From Prochilodus magdalenae (Eukaryota > Chordata > Actinopteri > Characiformes > Prochilodontidae): DNA of 64,000 bases. Within the stretch, counting starts at the first letter, position 1. Every line of letters begins with the position of its first letter. Under the pieces are notes generated by a model. It saw nothing but the letters and a program-made list of their open reading frames with translations. It made no database searches and had not been told where the DNA came from. The stretch covers positions 238,501-302,500 of the forward strand of contig JAMWET010003109.1 of assembly GCA_024036415.1 (NCBI GenBank), read 5' to 3'. Of this stretch, positions 44,602 through 55,585 are shown piece by piece. The position numbers and the translations under genes are program-made.

Positions 44602-45080
44602 CTGTTATGGGGGCAAATAAAAAGAATCAAGAGTTACTGATGTAGTCAGCACAGGTGTAAGACCAGCAGGTCCTTTTCTCAAGTCACGTACGTCATTTAC
44701 ATAGACTGGAATTAGAAGATTTGTGGATTTTGGGGGAATTAAACATGCATTGCAAATAAAACATGCATATCTGGCTGCATTTAGTGAAATGGAAGAGCAT
44801 CTGAATGAAGTGGCATCCAATTCATTGGAGGCTAAGTCCTTGAACAGCTTGGATTTGACAGCTACGCAGCAAAACACAGGCGTCCAGTCAAGCTGAGCAC
44901 AACAGCAGCTAAAACTTTCCAAAACATTCACAGTAACGATGGAAACATCGGAGCGAAGTCAAACCAGCCAGCTAAAGTAAACGTTAGCCCGAAGTATGGG
45001 ACATTGTCAACTCGTGTTTCTCTGCTCCTCTACTTTCCCCCAGTTCAGTGACGCACTAACTCTTACCTGGTGCAGTTCAT
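43662..45080 (-). CDS. ppp1r3c: Protein phosphatase 1 regulatory subunit 3C (PTG), complete two-exon gene
   Basis: Glycogen-targeting subunit that brings PP1 to glycogen particles so that glycogen synthase and phosphorylase are dephosphorylated, favouring glycogen storage in the cytosol. Exon 1 (45067-45080) encodes MNCT plus two bases of an Arg codon. Exon 2 (43662-44601) encodes the rest. The splice uses CAG|GTAAGA and CATAACAG|A. The joined protein is 317 residues, equal to the human length I remember. It shows the PP1-docking RVxF motif as KRVVFADSKGL (RVVF at residues 85-88). A CBM21 glycogen-binding domain covers roughly 149-259 (SFEKSVYARITFDSW, WDNNDGKNYR), and the conserved terminus is FPEWQSWG. 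Exon 2 alone has an open upstream extension with its own ATG at 44630. The two-exon start is preferred because it restores the family N-terminus M-x-C-T-R before VLHILNPRP. No damage is seen. Confidence 0.95.
45067..45080 (-). CDS. ppp1r3c: ppp1r3c coding exon 1 (14 nt)
   Basis: ATG at 45078-45080 (minus strand), then four codons plus AG, then donor GTAAGA (45061-45066). It is too short for ORF finders. It is supported by matching the human start MSCTR that I recall and by correct phase with exon 2. Confidence 0.85.
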
Positions 45081-45169
45081 TCGGGAACGCTGTGAAACCC
45101 CTTAGCGACAAACCCAACAGTCCGCTTGACGTAAACAATTCAGTTTCAAACAAATTAACAAACACTTTT

Positions 45170-45472
45170 ACATTTCCTCCACCGTGTTTCCAGCCACGCC
45201 GGAACGATGAAGCAGCCCGTTTCTGTCGGCACGCCCCCCCCTACTGCAGTCCGCCTGCGTTTGTAAAACAGAGCGGATTTCAACTGCTGCTCCAGGCTTT
45301 TTGGGCCGTTCCGCTCTGCGCGAGCCCGCGCCTCCTCCAATCATAGAGCAACCACAACATAGCCCGGCCAATCAGCGAGCAGAAAGGGATCATTCGCCGT
45401 GCGCGTGCGAGGGCTGAGAGCCAGGAGAGGCGGAGCAAAGGCCTGATCCTCCATTACTGCGGAGACCCAGTG
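45170..45472 (-). promoter_or_regulatory. ppp1r3c: GC-rich promoter region of ppp1r3c with two CCAAT boxes
   Basis: A CpG-rich stretch in otherwise AT-rich DNA lies directly upstream of the ppp1r3c start. CCAAT occurs on the plus strand at 45337-45341 and 45368-45372 (ATTGG on the gene strand), 31 bp apart, a spacing often seen with NF-Y. A GCGTG hypoxia-element core lies at 45403-45407. Closer to the ATG, 45127-45137 reads TGACGTAAACA, overlapping CRE-like and forkhead-like (GTAAACA) cores. No clear TATA box. The transcription start is not determined. Confidence 0.6.
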
Positions 45473-46477
45473 AGATGCAGAGGAAGCGGAGCCAGAAAAG
45501 AAGTTTTGTGGATTACAGCTATTTTCTGTGGAAGTCAGGTAGAGGAGGAAAATAGCTGTTTTACTGTTCTCGGTTCCTGGATGGGAAGTACTAATTTTCT
45601 AAAAAACTATTTACTCCAGTGCCACGAAATGGTGACTCATTTTCTCAAAGTAACTTCTCAAAATGTTGTCTTGATAGTAGTAGAGTTATTAAAGGAGCAA
45701 TCTGTAAAATGATGTAACCTGTTATATTCATACTCCAGAAATAGAAGCCAACATATCACCAGAAAAATGCATGGTCCGCCCCCTTTTTGATCCGTTTCAC
45801 TTCTTATCAGAGGAAATGCCAAGAGCATCTACAGCGGTGGAAAACAGCACCAGTCTTAACTCTTGCTTCTATTTATATCACTACTTTCATTTGCTGCTAA
45901 GTGTGGATTCTTGCTGAGAGCAGGCAGCAGTGTTTGTTATAATGGTCACTTGCCAAGAGCTTTTCCCACTGTTATGTGTATCTTCCCTTAAATGATCAAA
46001 CCTGGATCAAAACCTTTAGCTTTACTGCTATTTCCTCATCCTTTCATGTTGGACTGATGCCAGCCTCACTGCTACAATAGCACACTGTCACCGCTTGATG
46101 TACAAAGGGGTATTACGAAACCAAATAGGCTGGAACTAGCTGGTTACCATGCTAACATAAATGTCTCGGACATCACATAAAAAAAAGTTATTTTTTTACA
46201 TTCTGTTAATTTTTGTAGTAAATTTTATAATGTTTTAAAATAAAAAATGTAATTATTGCTCTTTTAAAATAAAAATACAAAAATATAAGAAATCATGTAG
46301 AGACATAAAAGTCATTTAATAAGAAAATAAGTCTGCATGTGACATTTTCACAAAAGGGTCTTTAATTAAGACAGTTCTTTTTTTAAAAAATTGTGAAACC
46401 AACAAGAGCACACTGGAGATGAAATGTGCTGTAGCTCAATGTCATTAAAGCATAGTGGGGTCTAATCTATTCTTAAG
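45473..46477. other. Upstream flank of ppp1r3c, no gene
   Basis: Changes from GC-rich to AT-rich. I see no coding motif and no clear transposon ends. Confidence 0.5.
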
Positions 46478-46555
46478 TAAGTCAAGGTAGCTAGACGTAT
46501 GGTATAATCTTGTAATCTTTAAAGATTATACCATAAATCCAGTCACCTTGACTTA
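46478..46555. repeat. Short perfect-core hairpin
   Basis: TAAGTCAAGGT..ATGGTATAATCTT (46478-46511) is mirrored by AAGATTATACCAT..ACCTTGACTTA (46522-46555) with a loop of about 10 bp. It sits about 115 bp before the minisatellite. Probably a small foldback element; it has no terminator role in this eukaryotic context. Confidence 0.7.
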
Positions 46556-46669
46556 GGCTACTACTCTAAGACAATGCACTGACCTGGTTACCTGAACATA
46601 TTCATGGACACTAATGGTGGGATTCTATTACAGTGTCAGAGGCCTTTTAGTACCACATCAAAAAAGCAG

Positions 46670-47446
46670 GCCCATTTCAGTACAGGTAAAGCTCATTTCA
46701 GTACAGGTAAAGCCCATTTCAGTACAGGTAAAGCTCATTTCAGTATAGGCAAAGCCCATTTCAGTACAGGTAAAGCCCATTTCAGTACAGGTGAAGCTCA
46801 TTTCATTACAGGCAAAGCCCATTTCAGTACAGGTAAAGCCCATTTCAGTACAGGTAAAGCTCATTTCAGTACAGGTAAAGCTCATTTCAGTACAGGTAAA
46901 GCCCATTTCAGTACAGGTAAAGCTCATTTCAGTACAGGTAAAGCTCATTTCAGTACAGGTAAAGCCCATTTCAGTACAGGTAAAGCTAATTTCAGTACAG
47001 GTAAAGCTAATTTCAGTACAGGTAAAGCCCATTTCAGTACAGGTAAAGCTAATTTCAGTACAGGTAAAGCCCATTTCAGTACAGGTAAAGCTAATTTCAG
47101 TACAGGTAAAGCTAATTTCAGTACAGGTAAAGCCCATTTCAGTACAGGTAAAGCTAATTTCAGTACAGGTAAAGCTAATTTCAGTACAGGTAAAGCCCAT
47201 TTCAGTACAGGTAAAGCCCATTTCAGTACAGGTAAAGCTAATTTCAGTACAGATAAAGCCCATTTCAGTACAGGTAAAGCCCATTTCAGTACAGGTAAAG
47301 CTAATTTCAGTACAGGTAAAGCCCATTTCAGTACAGGTAAAGCTCATTTCAGTACAGGTAAAGCTAATTTCAGTACAGATAAAGCCCATTTTAGTACAGG
47401 TAAAGCTAATTTCTGTACAGGTAAGGCTATTTTCAGTACAGGTAAT
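46670..47446. repeat. 21-bp minisatellite, 37 units
   Basis: Tandem unit GCCCATTTCAGTACAGGTAAA (21 bp) with variable dinucleotide CC/TC/TA after GC. I count 37 units. Because 21 is a multiple of three, two plus frames and one minus frame stay open (heptapeptides AHFSTGK, ISVQVKP and CTEMGFT). These are repeat by-products, not evidence of a gene. Each unit contains TTTCAG and CAGGTAAAG, close to consensus 3' and 5' splice signals. Units 16-34 mix the AN- and AH-coding variants in a partly periodic order. Confidence 0.95.
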
Positions 47447-47452
47447 TATTAA

Positions 47453-48055
47453 TTCAGAAGAAAAAGCTTGATAACGGTTTGCATGGCTTTGCATAACTTT
47501 AGACAGTCATACTCCCTTCATCTAGTGAACAGTCAGTATAGTTGCTGTAACAGCAGTAGGCCAATGTTTCCCAATTCTGGCTATGACGTTCCCCGGTGCA
47601 GGGCATAGCTGTGTTTTCTCAGGCTCAGTACAGCCATGTTAGCCTAACGAAAGCTTGTTAATCATCACGAGTAGCATTAGTTGTGGCCAATGAGGAAGAA
47701 TATTAACATGTACAGTGCAGAAAGACTCCAAGACAATAAATGCCACAGTAGCATTTTGTGAAATATCATCAAATTCAGTCATAAAGGCTACAATGTATAA
47801 AGAAATGCTATTTAGAAATTCACATTTTTAGATGAATTTAACTGACTATTGAGTCAGCTGGATTATTATAAGGGAAAGAAAAGCTCATTCCATATTGTGA
47901 GAAGGGATAGACAGGGTAACTGACAATAAAATAGCAGTACTTTAAAAGAAATGTATAGCACAATTTACGCTAAATGTAAAAAGTAATGAAATGCTGCTTT
48001 ATACATTACACAATGCATTAAAGGGCCCATATCGTTTTTATTTTTCTCTGTGAAA
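47453..48055. other. Intergenic, no gene seen
   Basis: AT-rich, no recognised element or coding motif. Confidence 0.5.
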
Positions 48056-48240
48056 TATTGCTCCTATTCAGCCTACAGCACTTTAGCTCCGCCCATGCAT
48101 ATGGAAGTTATGAACAGTGTTTCAGCCAAGGCTGCTTTTTGGATGAAGCACAGAGCTCATTTACATATCATTACATATCAGTCTTGACGGGACAGTAACA
48201 ATTGTTTAATTCGGATCATGTAAAAATGATTTATGATTGT
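48056..48240 (+). repeat. Dispersed repeat, pair with 51385-51610
   Basis: Shared blocks GCA(C/G)TTTAG(C/T)TCCGCCCA, GAAGTTAT, TCAG(T/C)CTTGACGGGACAG-like and CATGTAAAAAT occur in order. A common fish repeat phrase; likely an old MITE. Confidence 0.5.
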
Positions 48241-50620
48241 TTGGGTACATAGGGCCATATAAATGTTATTGACTCTGGGCCTCTTAAGGAACGCTCAGAG
48301 CTTTTAAATATATAACTAAGATGATAAGATATCGTATATGAATGCTCTTGTAGGTTTTTCCACACTTGTCATCAGTTTTCTCATCATGGTCACTAACTGA
48401 GCTTGGATGACCCTGAATGTGTTAACATAACACACTCTGACACCGCATGCCTCAGAAGCCAGACGTGGTTCGGAAAATGTGTTCTGGTCTGCGCTTGAAG
48501 ATATGCCCTGTTTATCAGCAGGCTTCAAAAAGGGAAGACATTTTGACATGCAGAAGTTGTTTGTGAAGTGGTGCAATAAATGCCTTTCATTAACTCTACA
48601 TGTTTCTAGCTTGGGTTTGTGCCAGTGCTGCCTTCTCCAGGCAAAGCCACAGCGAACAGTAGGTCTGAGAAAAGGCCAACGCCAGTCTTACATTTATAGC
48701 CTTCAGGATTTTGTCTCGTGTCCGTGCTTTTATTTTGAAATACAGTTTGAACAAGATGCTTTCCTGTCTACTGCTTTTGTCCAACTGTGTCCAATTCTAT
48801 ACATGGGACATATGCATTGTTTTTGCTTTGCTTAAGGCACTGGAATTGATCCAACCATAAAGGCTTGAAGGTAGTTCATATTGTGATGTGGGTGGATGGG
48901 TTCTCACAGGAGACATAAGAAAACAACTCTCTCTGCTTCACTCTGCTACAATAACACACAGCCTCCAGATTCTAGCCCTGCCTTTCATAATAAAAGTCCC
49001 TGCAAATATACCATGTGTAGCTTTCTAATGACCTAAAGGATGTAAACGTGTTTATTAACACATACAGAACACAGGCACTGCGTGGCACCACAATACGATA
49101 TTACCACCCCACACTTTTGTACTTTGTTAGACCCTTTCGTATACTTTTAAGTGGAGACCAGTTTACCTGATGGACAACAACACGAGAGCCCCCATAGTAG
49201 GCCACATAACTGCACCTGAAGAGACCTGGGCGTTTGGAAAATGTTAGATGGTGCACACACCATGTGGGTAGAACCATTTACAAATAAACGGCTATGAGTG
49301 TACCTTCCATGCGTACTTGTACTTAACAAGACATTTGCATGTGCACACAGAAAGGTCTATCACATGCCTGCAGGTGTGCAATTGCCAGGGGGCCTGGGGA
49401 CAGTCGTACTGAGGACCTATGCTGGATGGGGGTACTGTGGCGACCCCGTCCCCACAGATTTTTGTTGTTGTTGTCTCCAGGTTTGGCCTGCTGACTGGTA
49501 ACCAGCCTGTAAGTAGGCCTGTCTAGGCCCGTCTGCACTGAAGATAAACTAAACATAGAGCGCCATGCAGCCAAATCCAATATTACACAGTATGAACAAA
49601 GCCCCTTCTCTGCCCCCTCTGCACCCCGGTCTCTACCTGGTCTTGGTCTTTTTAAAGTACCTACACTCTATAGGGGTAATAGAAAGAATTAGATAAGAGA
49701 CATGCAGTTTAACTTCCTGGCTAGTTAGCTTTTTGTCAAGTTGCCAACAGCATCGCGGTTTGTGTTCCTAACTTGGAAAAGGAAGTTAAAACCAAGAAAG
49801 GAGGAAAGAAAAAGAGAGAAGTCCGAGAAGGATGAGTTATGGAACAGAGCAGCAGGTCAGTCTTTAGCCCCCTCTTCACACCTGATCTTTCTAGATAGTA
49901 TTTTCAGATTTAAGCCCACCACGTTTATGAATGATGGCACACTGCTCTGCTCGTCTGTGTTGACATGGAACCCTTTTCTGCATACAAACTGTGGATGACA
50001 ATATTGGTGCATTGCACAGCCCTGCTAATACAACATGCTAACAAGCTTAGCAATAGGAAAAGTGACAATCACAAATTACTGGAGCATATTTGCATCTGAC
50101 AGACCTGATATTTTCTCTCATGGTGTCGGTTTAGGTACCTTATGGTGTGTATGTGGGAAACAGGTCTTAGCCGGCGAGCAAAGTCTTGCAAAACATTGTG
50201 ACTGCATTCGTTATTTCTCCACAGTGATGCATGTAAATAATCTACTGACCACTGACTGCCCTTAAATACCTAACATAATTAGGACGTATGGTCTCCGCTT
50301 ACAATTGTTCCGCTTACAATTGTTGTTGAACTGCTTGGACTTTACAGGCACAACATAGGATCAGCACACAAGAAGTCCGAGGTGGTATAGGGAGTATTGC
50401 TGAGGTTTCGAAGCCTAGTGTTTCACCATCACTTGCAGTCCATAGACTCAACCTAAGATGCAAAAATAGCTCACTTCGAGGTTGTGTTTGTGATGTCACA
50501 AACCCAGCACATATCCACCTACAGCAGATTTCCTTAGCTCCCTCAGTCATGTTAAAAATATGGCAATTGTTCATGAACCAAGACCGGTACAGGGCAGCCA
50601 CTCAGAACACCGGTCATTTA
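48241..50620. other. Intergenic, no gene seen
   Basis: Frames at 48316, 48479, 49298 and 50314 are all under 120 codons without motifs. No clear repeat ends. Confidence 0.5.
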
Positions 50621-50624
50621 CACA

Positions 50625-51058
50625 TAGAGTAGCATGCAAAAGTTTGGGCACCCCAGACAAAAGTTCCATTACTGTGAATAGCTATGTGAGTAAAAGATGA
50701 CGTGATTTCCAAAAGATGTAAGGTTAAATATGACACATCTCTTTAACAGGACTACATTTTTTTTTAATTCTATCATTTACACTTTCCAAATAACCAAAGG
50801 AAACAGGCCTGAAGCAGAAGTTTGAGCATCCTGCATGGTAAGCACTTAATAACACCCTTATGGCAAGTCTCACTACATATAAATGCTGTTTGTAGCAGCT
50901 AAGAGTCTTTCATTTCTTGTTTGGGGGATTTTCACCCATCCTTCCTTGCAAAGACTTTCAGTTCTGTGGGGTTCTGGGCTATGTTGCATGCACTGCTCTT
51001 CTGAGGTAAATAGATGATGATGTTTCGGTTGGAGACCTAATATTTGCATGCCACTATA
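50625..51058. mobile_element. MITE with TAGCATGCAAAAGTTTGG-type end
   Basis: The left end AGTAGCATGCAAAAGTTTGG is matched by the right end ATTTGCATGCCACTAT as an imperfect terminal inverted repeat. The interior has no frame. I recognise the left end from an abundant teleost Tc1/mariner-related family. Confidence 0.6.
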
Positions 51059-51384
51059 TATCAGCCAGGCAGAGTAACAAGAATGGCCTGTTTGATGTTT
51101 TATTGTGTGTTATTAGTATATAAAATAGCACAAGTGCCAAAAAGTGGACCTTGAGGAAAGTGCATGAGCTCCTTTAAAGAGCCTGAAAAATGGAAATTTT
51201 AATTTCCCCTTGTTTATTTATTTATTGATTTGTTTTTTGAAGTTGAAGTAATGTAAAATCAAATTTTAAAATCACAAAAACTGTACTGTCCTGGTCCATA
51301 CAGTCCATATATGAGAACTAGGCTGCAGAAACAGACTATTAAAAATTCATTGTTTCTATGATCTCACAAGACCCAGCTAATTTA

Positions 51385-51610
51385 CACCGATTTGACTGAT
51401 AGCAGTTTAGTTCCGCCCACCTACACTGAAGTTATAGGGGGTGTTTTAGCTTACAGGCTCAATACATTGCATCCATTCAAAGCACAGCTAGTTAACATAT
51501 ATCAGCCTTAACAGGCACGGTTATGAAGCAGCCTGTTTTGTTGTTAGGGCTAGAGAGAGATTATAAAATGGTCATGTAAAAATAAATTATGTCATTTTTG
51601 TTTGTTGAAA
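51385..51610 (+). repeat. Dispersed repeat, second copy of 48056-48240
   Basis: GCAGTTTAGTTCCGCCCACC onward shows the same block order as the first copy, with an extra stretch in the centre. Confidence 0.5.
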
Positions 51611-52788
51611 GAAACTAAACATCAAAACTATGGAATCCCATATTTCTGATCTGTTTGTAAGACTTTAAGACTGTTTAGAGACATTGGAGGTTGGAGGATG
51701 ACAACAACAGGCATGTGAACTTCGATAAATATGCTCAAAGCAACAGAAATATTTGATTTACCTTTTAAGCTTTGCCTACATCCACTCCGCTGTCTGGTGA
51801 TGGCGCCTGAACTGGTTCCAGAATTTAATTCGCTGCACGTACACACACACAGCTACCACAACGACAGTCTGCAGTGGTCTGTCAGTTCCGCAGCCCTTCA
51901 AAACAGGAAGTTAAGGCTGCTCAGTGCGTTTGTGTAAAACAGGGCTGCCAGCAGCAGCTACTGTGTCAAGGTCCAGCCAACACTGTTAAAAAGTGAAATT
52001 CTGTTGTTGGTGCGGAAAAGAATAGTGCATGTGTCACTGTCCTGTAATCTCTAGAATGCAGAAAACAGATGGGATACAAAGTGTCTGATATTACAGATGC
52101 ACGGTTATGAACTACGGCATGGCATCCAGATATGAAAACAGAAGTGTATTGTTTTTCACGGTGTTGGGTTATGGATGCTTTCCTGAGTGCAAAGGAGAAC
52201 AATACAGGGCGGGAGTCTTTTCACCTCGTATCTGTATGGCTGCTTACGAGAGTATGAGCAAGCCGAGGCTTGCTTCGAGTCTGGCATTGAAAATTTCCCC
52301 TCTCAGAACTGCCCACAGCTATTGATATATCAGTTTTGTAATGCGTGGAAAAATACAAGAGGACGGTGCAGCAGCTTTTAAAAAGCTTTTAAAAAGTCAA
52401 AGCACAAAAATAACACACCCTAAGAATGTACGCAAACGCCAGAACTGAGAGATTTATGATTTATTAGAGTTATTGTATACTAATATAATCGGGGATTGTT
52501 TTCGTTTCATCTTGGACATGAACACATTTTAGAACAAAGAAACGAGAGAAGAGAAGAAAATGAAAGAAGAACGATTCAGGGTTTGGCACGCTTTCTAGGT
52601 CACTGTTCAAACTTAAGCAAATTTGTGACCCTGACTATGTTAAGGCCTTTGTTCAAAAAGGTCAGAGACATGCACACAAACATGTGGAGTCTGTGCCGAC
52701 TCCAGTGTGCACTGTGATTAAAGCACAAGAGGAACAAGCAAAATGACGTTTTTCAAAGATTCAACTTTTTATTCCAACTTCTGAAAAT
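51611..52788. other. Intergenic, no gene supported
   Basis: A plus frame near 52187-52381 includes REYEQAEACFESGIENFP, faintly like a tetratricopeptide helix pair. It is a single short patch without exon context, so it is not called. Confidence 0.4.
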
Positions 52789-53796
52789 AAACTGCTCAAA
52801 AAAATAAAGGGAACACTTAAACAACACAGTATAACTCGAGTAAATCAAACTTCTGTGAAATCAAACTGTCCACTTAGGAAGCAACACTGTGTTACAATTA
52901 ATTTCACATGCTGTTGTGCAAATGGAATAGACAACAGGTGGAATTCATTGGCGATTAGCCAGACACACTCAATAAAGGAGTGGTTCTGCAGGTGGGGACC
53001 ACAGACCACTTCTCAGTACCTATGCTTTCTGGCTGATGTTTGGTGGTGCTTTCACACTCGTGGTAGCATGAGCCGGACTCTACAACCCACACAAGTGGCT
53101 CAGGTAGTGCAGTACACCAGGAGACGTGGAGGAGGCCGTAGAAGGGCAACAACCCAGCAGCAGGACCGCTACCTCCGCCTTTGCGCAAGGAGGAACAGAA
53201 GGAGCACTGCCAGAGCCCTGCAGAATGACCTCCAGCAGGCCACAAATGTGCATGTGTCTGCACAAACAGTTAGAAACCGACTCCATGAGGATGGTATGAG
53301 GGGTTTTACTCACAGCCCAACACCATGCAGGACTCTTGGCATTTGCCAGAGAACACCAGAATAGGCAAATTCGCCACTGGCACCCTGTGCTCTTCACAGA
53401 TGAAAGCAGGTTCACACTGAGCACATGTGACAGACATGACAGAGTCTGGAGACGTCGTGGAGAGCAATCTGCTGCCTGCAACATCTTTCAGCAGTGGGTC
53501 AGTAATGGTGTGGGGTGGCATTTCTTTGGAGGGCTGCACCATGTGCTCACCAGAGGTAGCCTGACTGCCATTTGGTACCGAGATGAGATCCTCAGACCCC
53601 TTGTGAGACCATATGCTGGTGTGGTTGGCCTTGGTTCCTCCTAATGCAGGACAATGCTAGACCTCATGTGGCTGGAGTGTGTCAGCAGTTGCTGCAAGAT
53701 GAAGTCATTGAAGCTATGGACTGGCCCGCCCGTTCCCCAGACCTGAATCCGATTGAGCACATCTGGGACATCATGTCTCGCTCCATCCACCAACTC
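52789..53796 (+). mobile_element. Decayed Tc1-like transposon, 3' end replaced by another repeat
   Basis: Starts with ACTGCTCAAAAAAATAAAGG, the terminal repeat of a Tc1-like family I recognise. The transposase reading frame is visible in pieces: [35 protein letters not shown], then FTDESRF (first Asp, 53399-53401), MQDNARPH (second Asp, 53650-53652) and SPDLNPIEHIWD (Glu, 53755-53757). All three catalytic acidic residues persist. Damage: about 100 bp deleted at VVQ|YTRRR (about 53114) removes the first helix-turn-helix, a further deletion lies near 53300, and a one-base loss near 53630 gives a stop before MQDN. Similarity ends at 53796, where a different repeat begins, so the 3' terminal repeat is lost and the copy is immobile. 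Confidence 0.88.
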
Positions 53797-54005
53797 TATT
53801 AGACACTCCTACCTTGCGGCTCCACCTTGTAGGTGTAAGATCAGATTCAATAGCTCATCTGCTGCTGCAGAGTTTGTGTTGATCATCCTCTAGAGCTTTA
53901 TCAGTGGTCACAGGACGCTGCCCACAGGACGCTGCCCACAGGACGCTGCCCACAGGACCCTATTAGCTGGATTGTTGGACTATTCTCAGTCCACTATTCT
54001 CTGTA
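53797..54005 (-). repeat. Fragment of the 32271-32711 repeat family with a 14-bp triplication
   Basis: TCTATTAGACACTCCTACCT onward matches the reverse complement of 32518-32557. It contains ACAGGACGCTGCCC repeated three times in tandem at about 53909-53951. It directly abuts the truncated Tc1 gene. Confidence 0.6.
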
Positions 54006-55462
54006 CTTCATATGTACATCACTACAAAGTCAACATTGTGTGTCTAGTTTAGAAGTGGACGTATTCACTGTAAATATATTAACTCCCAAAAACTGTCTGA
54101 ATGTTCACTGCAGAGGACTGAACGTAAAAACCTCAGAGGATACTGTAATAAAATACAGATACGTGAAATAACACTCACAACAACTCACTATTGTCCACTG
54201 TTACTAGGATTGAGGTTGCTAGCTGAGCGCATGTATTGAGCTCTAAGCTTATAGTGAATGTGTTATTTGTTGTCAGTAGTAAGGCTAACCTCACTGTGGT
54301 GAGAGTCTAAAGGATGACATTGGCTTGTACTGTAAACTGTACCTTCATTTTACTGCTAGTCGTACGGTTTACCACATAATTAGCCAAAAAACCAGAGCAG
54401 CTCCACTCTTTACATCCATCACTGAATAATAAAAAAGCCTAACCATGGCTGTGCATCTGTCATCACTGTGTAATATTGCATACCTGTGACCAATCAGAGG
54501 CTGCATTCATGTTCCTAATATTTCATCACGTTTTCATGGAAAATTCTACTGTTAGAACTTGATTAAAAAAAACCATGGCAAATATCCTTCGGGACCTTGA
54601 GGTATCATCAGTCTGCAGTAAAACACTGTGCACGGCTTTCGTTGTGTATGTGCAGTTGTTTTCTTTTAGGTAATTATCGACAATCTTATCTTCACTGCCA
54701 TAACAAAACCTCATAACTATATTTGTTCACCATTTGTAAACACCTGCGGTCCTTTACATGCATGGAAGTGCAGAATTCCCCGGAATAAAATCTAGTTAGA
54801 TTCATTTAGATAAAACAATTTTACACAACCATTTTCCAACTAATGTATCTTTTCCAAATTACACACATTGTATTTGTTACTGTACCTTTAAGACTGATAT
54901 ATGTAAATGACCTATATTCTGATTGGCTGCCTTGTATTGCAGCTCATACAGAAAGCACTCTTTACATACAGTGTATGTTTAAGGTAAATAGGTACGCCGC
55001 TAACTACATGGTTATAGGTGCATGCATTGTGCTTTGTGACATCACAAACAATGAGAAATCTACACAGGCTGTTTTTGCATCTAAGGTTACATATCATCGC
55101 TGTCCAAAGAAAAGCAAGTATCTCCAAAATGGCAACTTTACAGGTGATGCCAAAAACCTCGTTTTAGTTTTAATGTTGGTCAATGGAACCAGACGTCCTT
55201 CCAAGCACTTCTGGGCCATTTCAGTTGGTCCGTTCATCATGCAAATCTTACAAAGTGTAAACGTGAGTGGCTGTTTTCAAATGATGCATAAAATTCAAAA
55301 TGGACACAAATGGAGATACATGTTTTTCATTGGACAGCGACAATATATAGACTGTATGTGCTGGAGAGTGAATGGTATGTGTTTGAAAACTGACCAGTGC
55401 TTACAAGCCCTCCAGCACAGAGTGTTCTCCTTCTTTTACACAGTAACCATGGTTTTGCTATG
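54006..55462. other. Intergenic, no gene supported
   Basis: The 207-codon plus frame at 54843-55466 is the longest here, but it has no motif and biased hydrophobic content. It overlaps repeat-like phrases (CTGATTGGCTGCC, GTGACATCACAAA). I treat it as non-coding. Confidence 0.45.
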
Positions 55463-55585
55463 CTAAGAGGTTTTTACAAAACCTAGCGCTATGGCCTTGA
55501 CGGCCTCATGGAGACCAGCACCCAGTATCAAACCATTCTTCTCCTTGTGAGGGGAAGACGAGGACGAGCCCCTCTCCTTTCCCTG
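55463..55585 (-). other. Unconfirmed short exon-like frame
   Basis: On the minus strand, after a possible acceptor ATATCCCAG, a frame reads KERGSSSSSPHKEKNGLIL and ends EAVKAIALGFVKTS, then TAG at 55463-55465. It has no start codon of its own and could be a terminal exon. I do not recognise the protein and see no partner exon, so chance is more likely. Confidence 0.15.

Noticed and set aside
46604..47494. Open frames of up to 282 codons on both strands
   Set aside because: They are created by a 21-bp tandem repeat whose length is a multiple of three. Three frames on two strands are open at once, and the repeat shows no family match.
52187..52381. Possible tetratricopeptide motif
   Set aside because: One short helix-like patch without neighbouring repeats or exon borders.
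54843..55466. 207-codon plus-strand frame
   Set aside because: No motif, no splice context, and repeat-like phrases within it.
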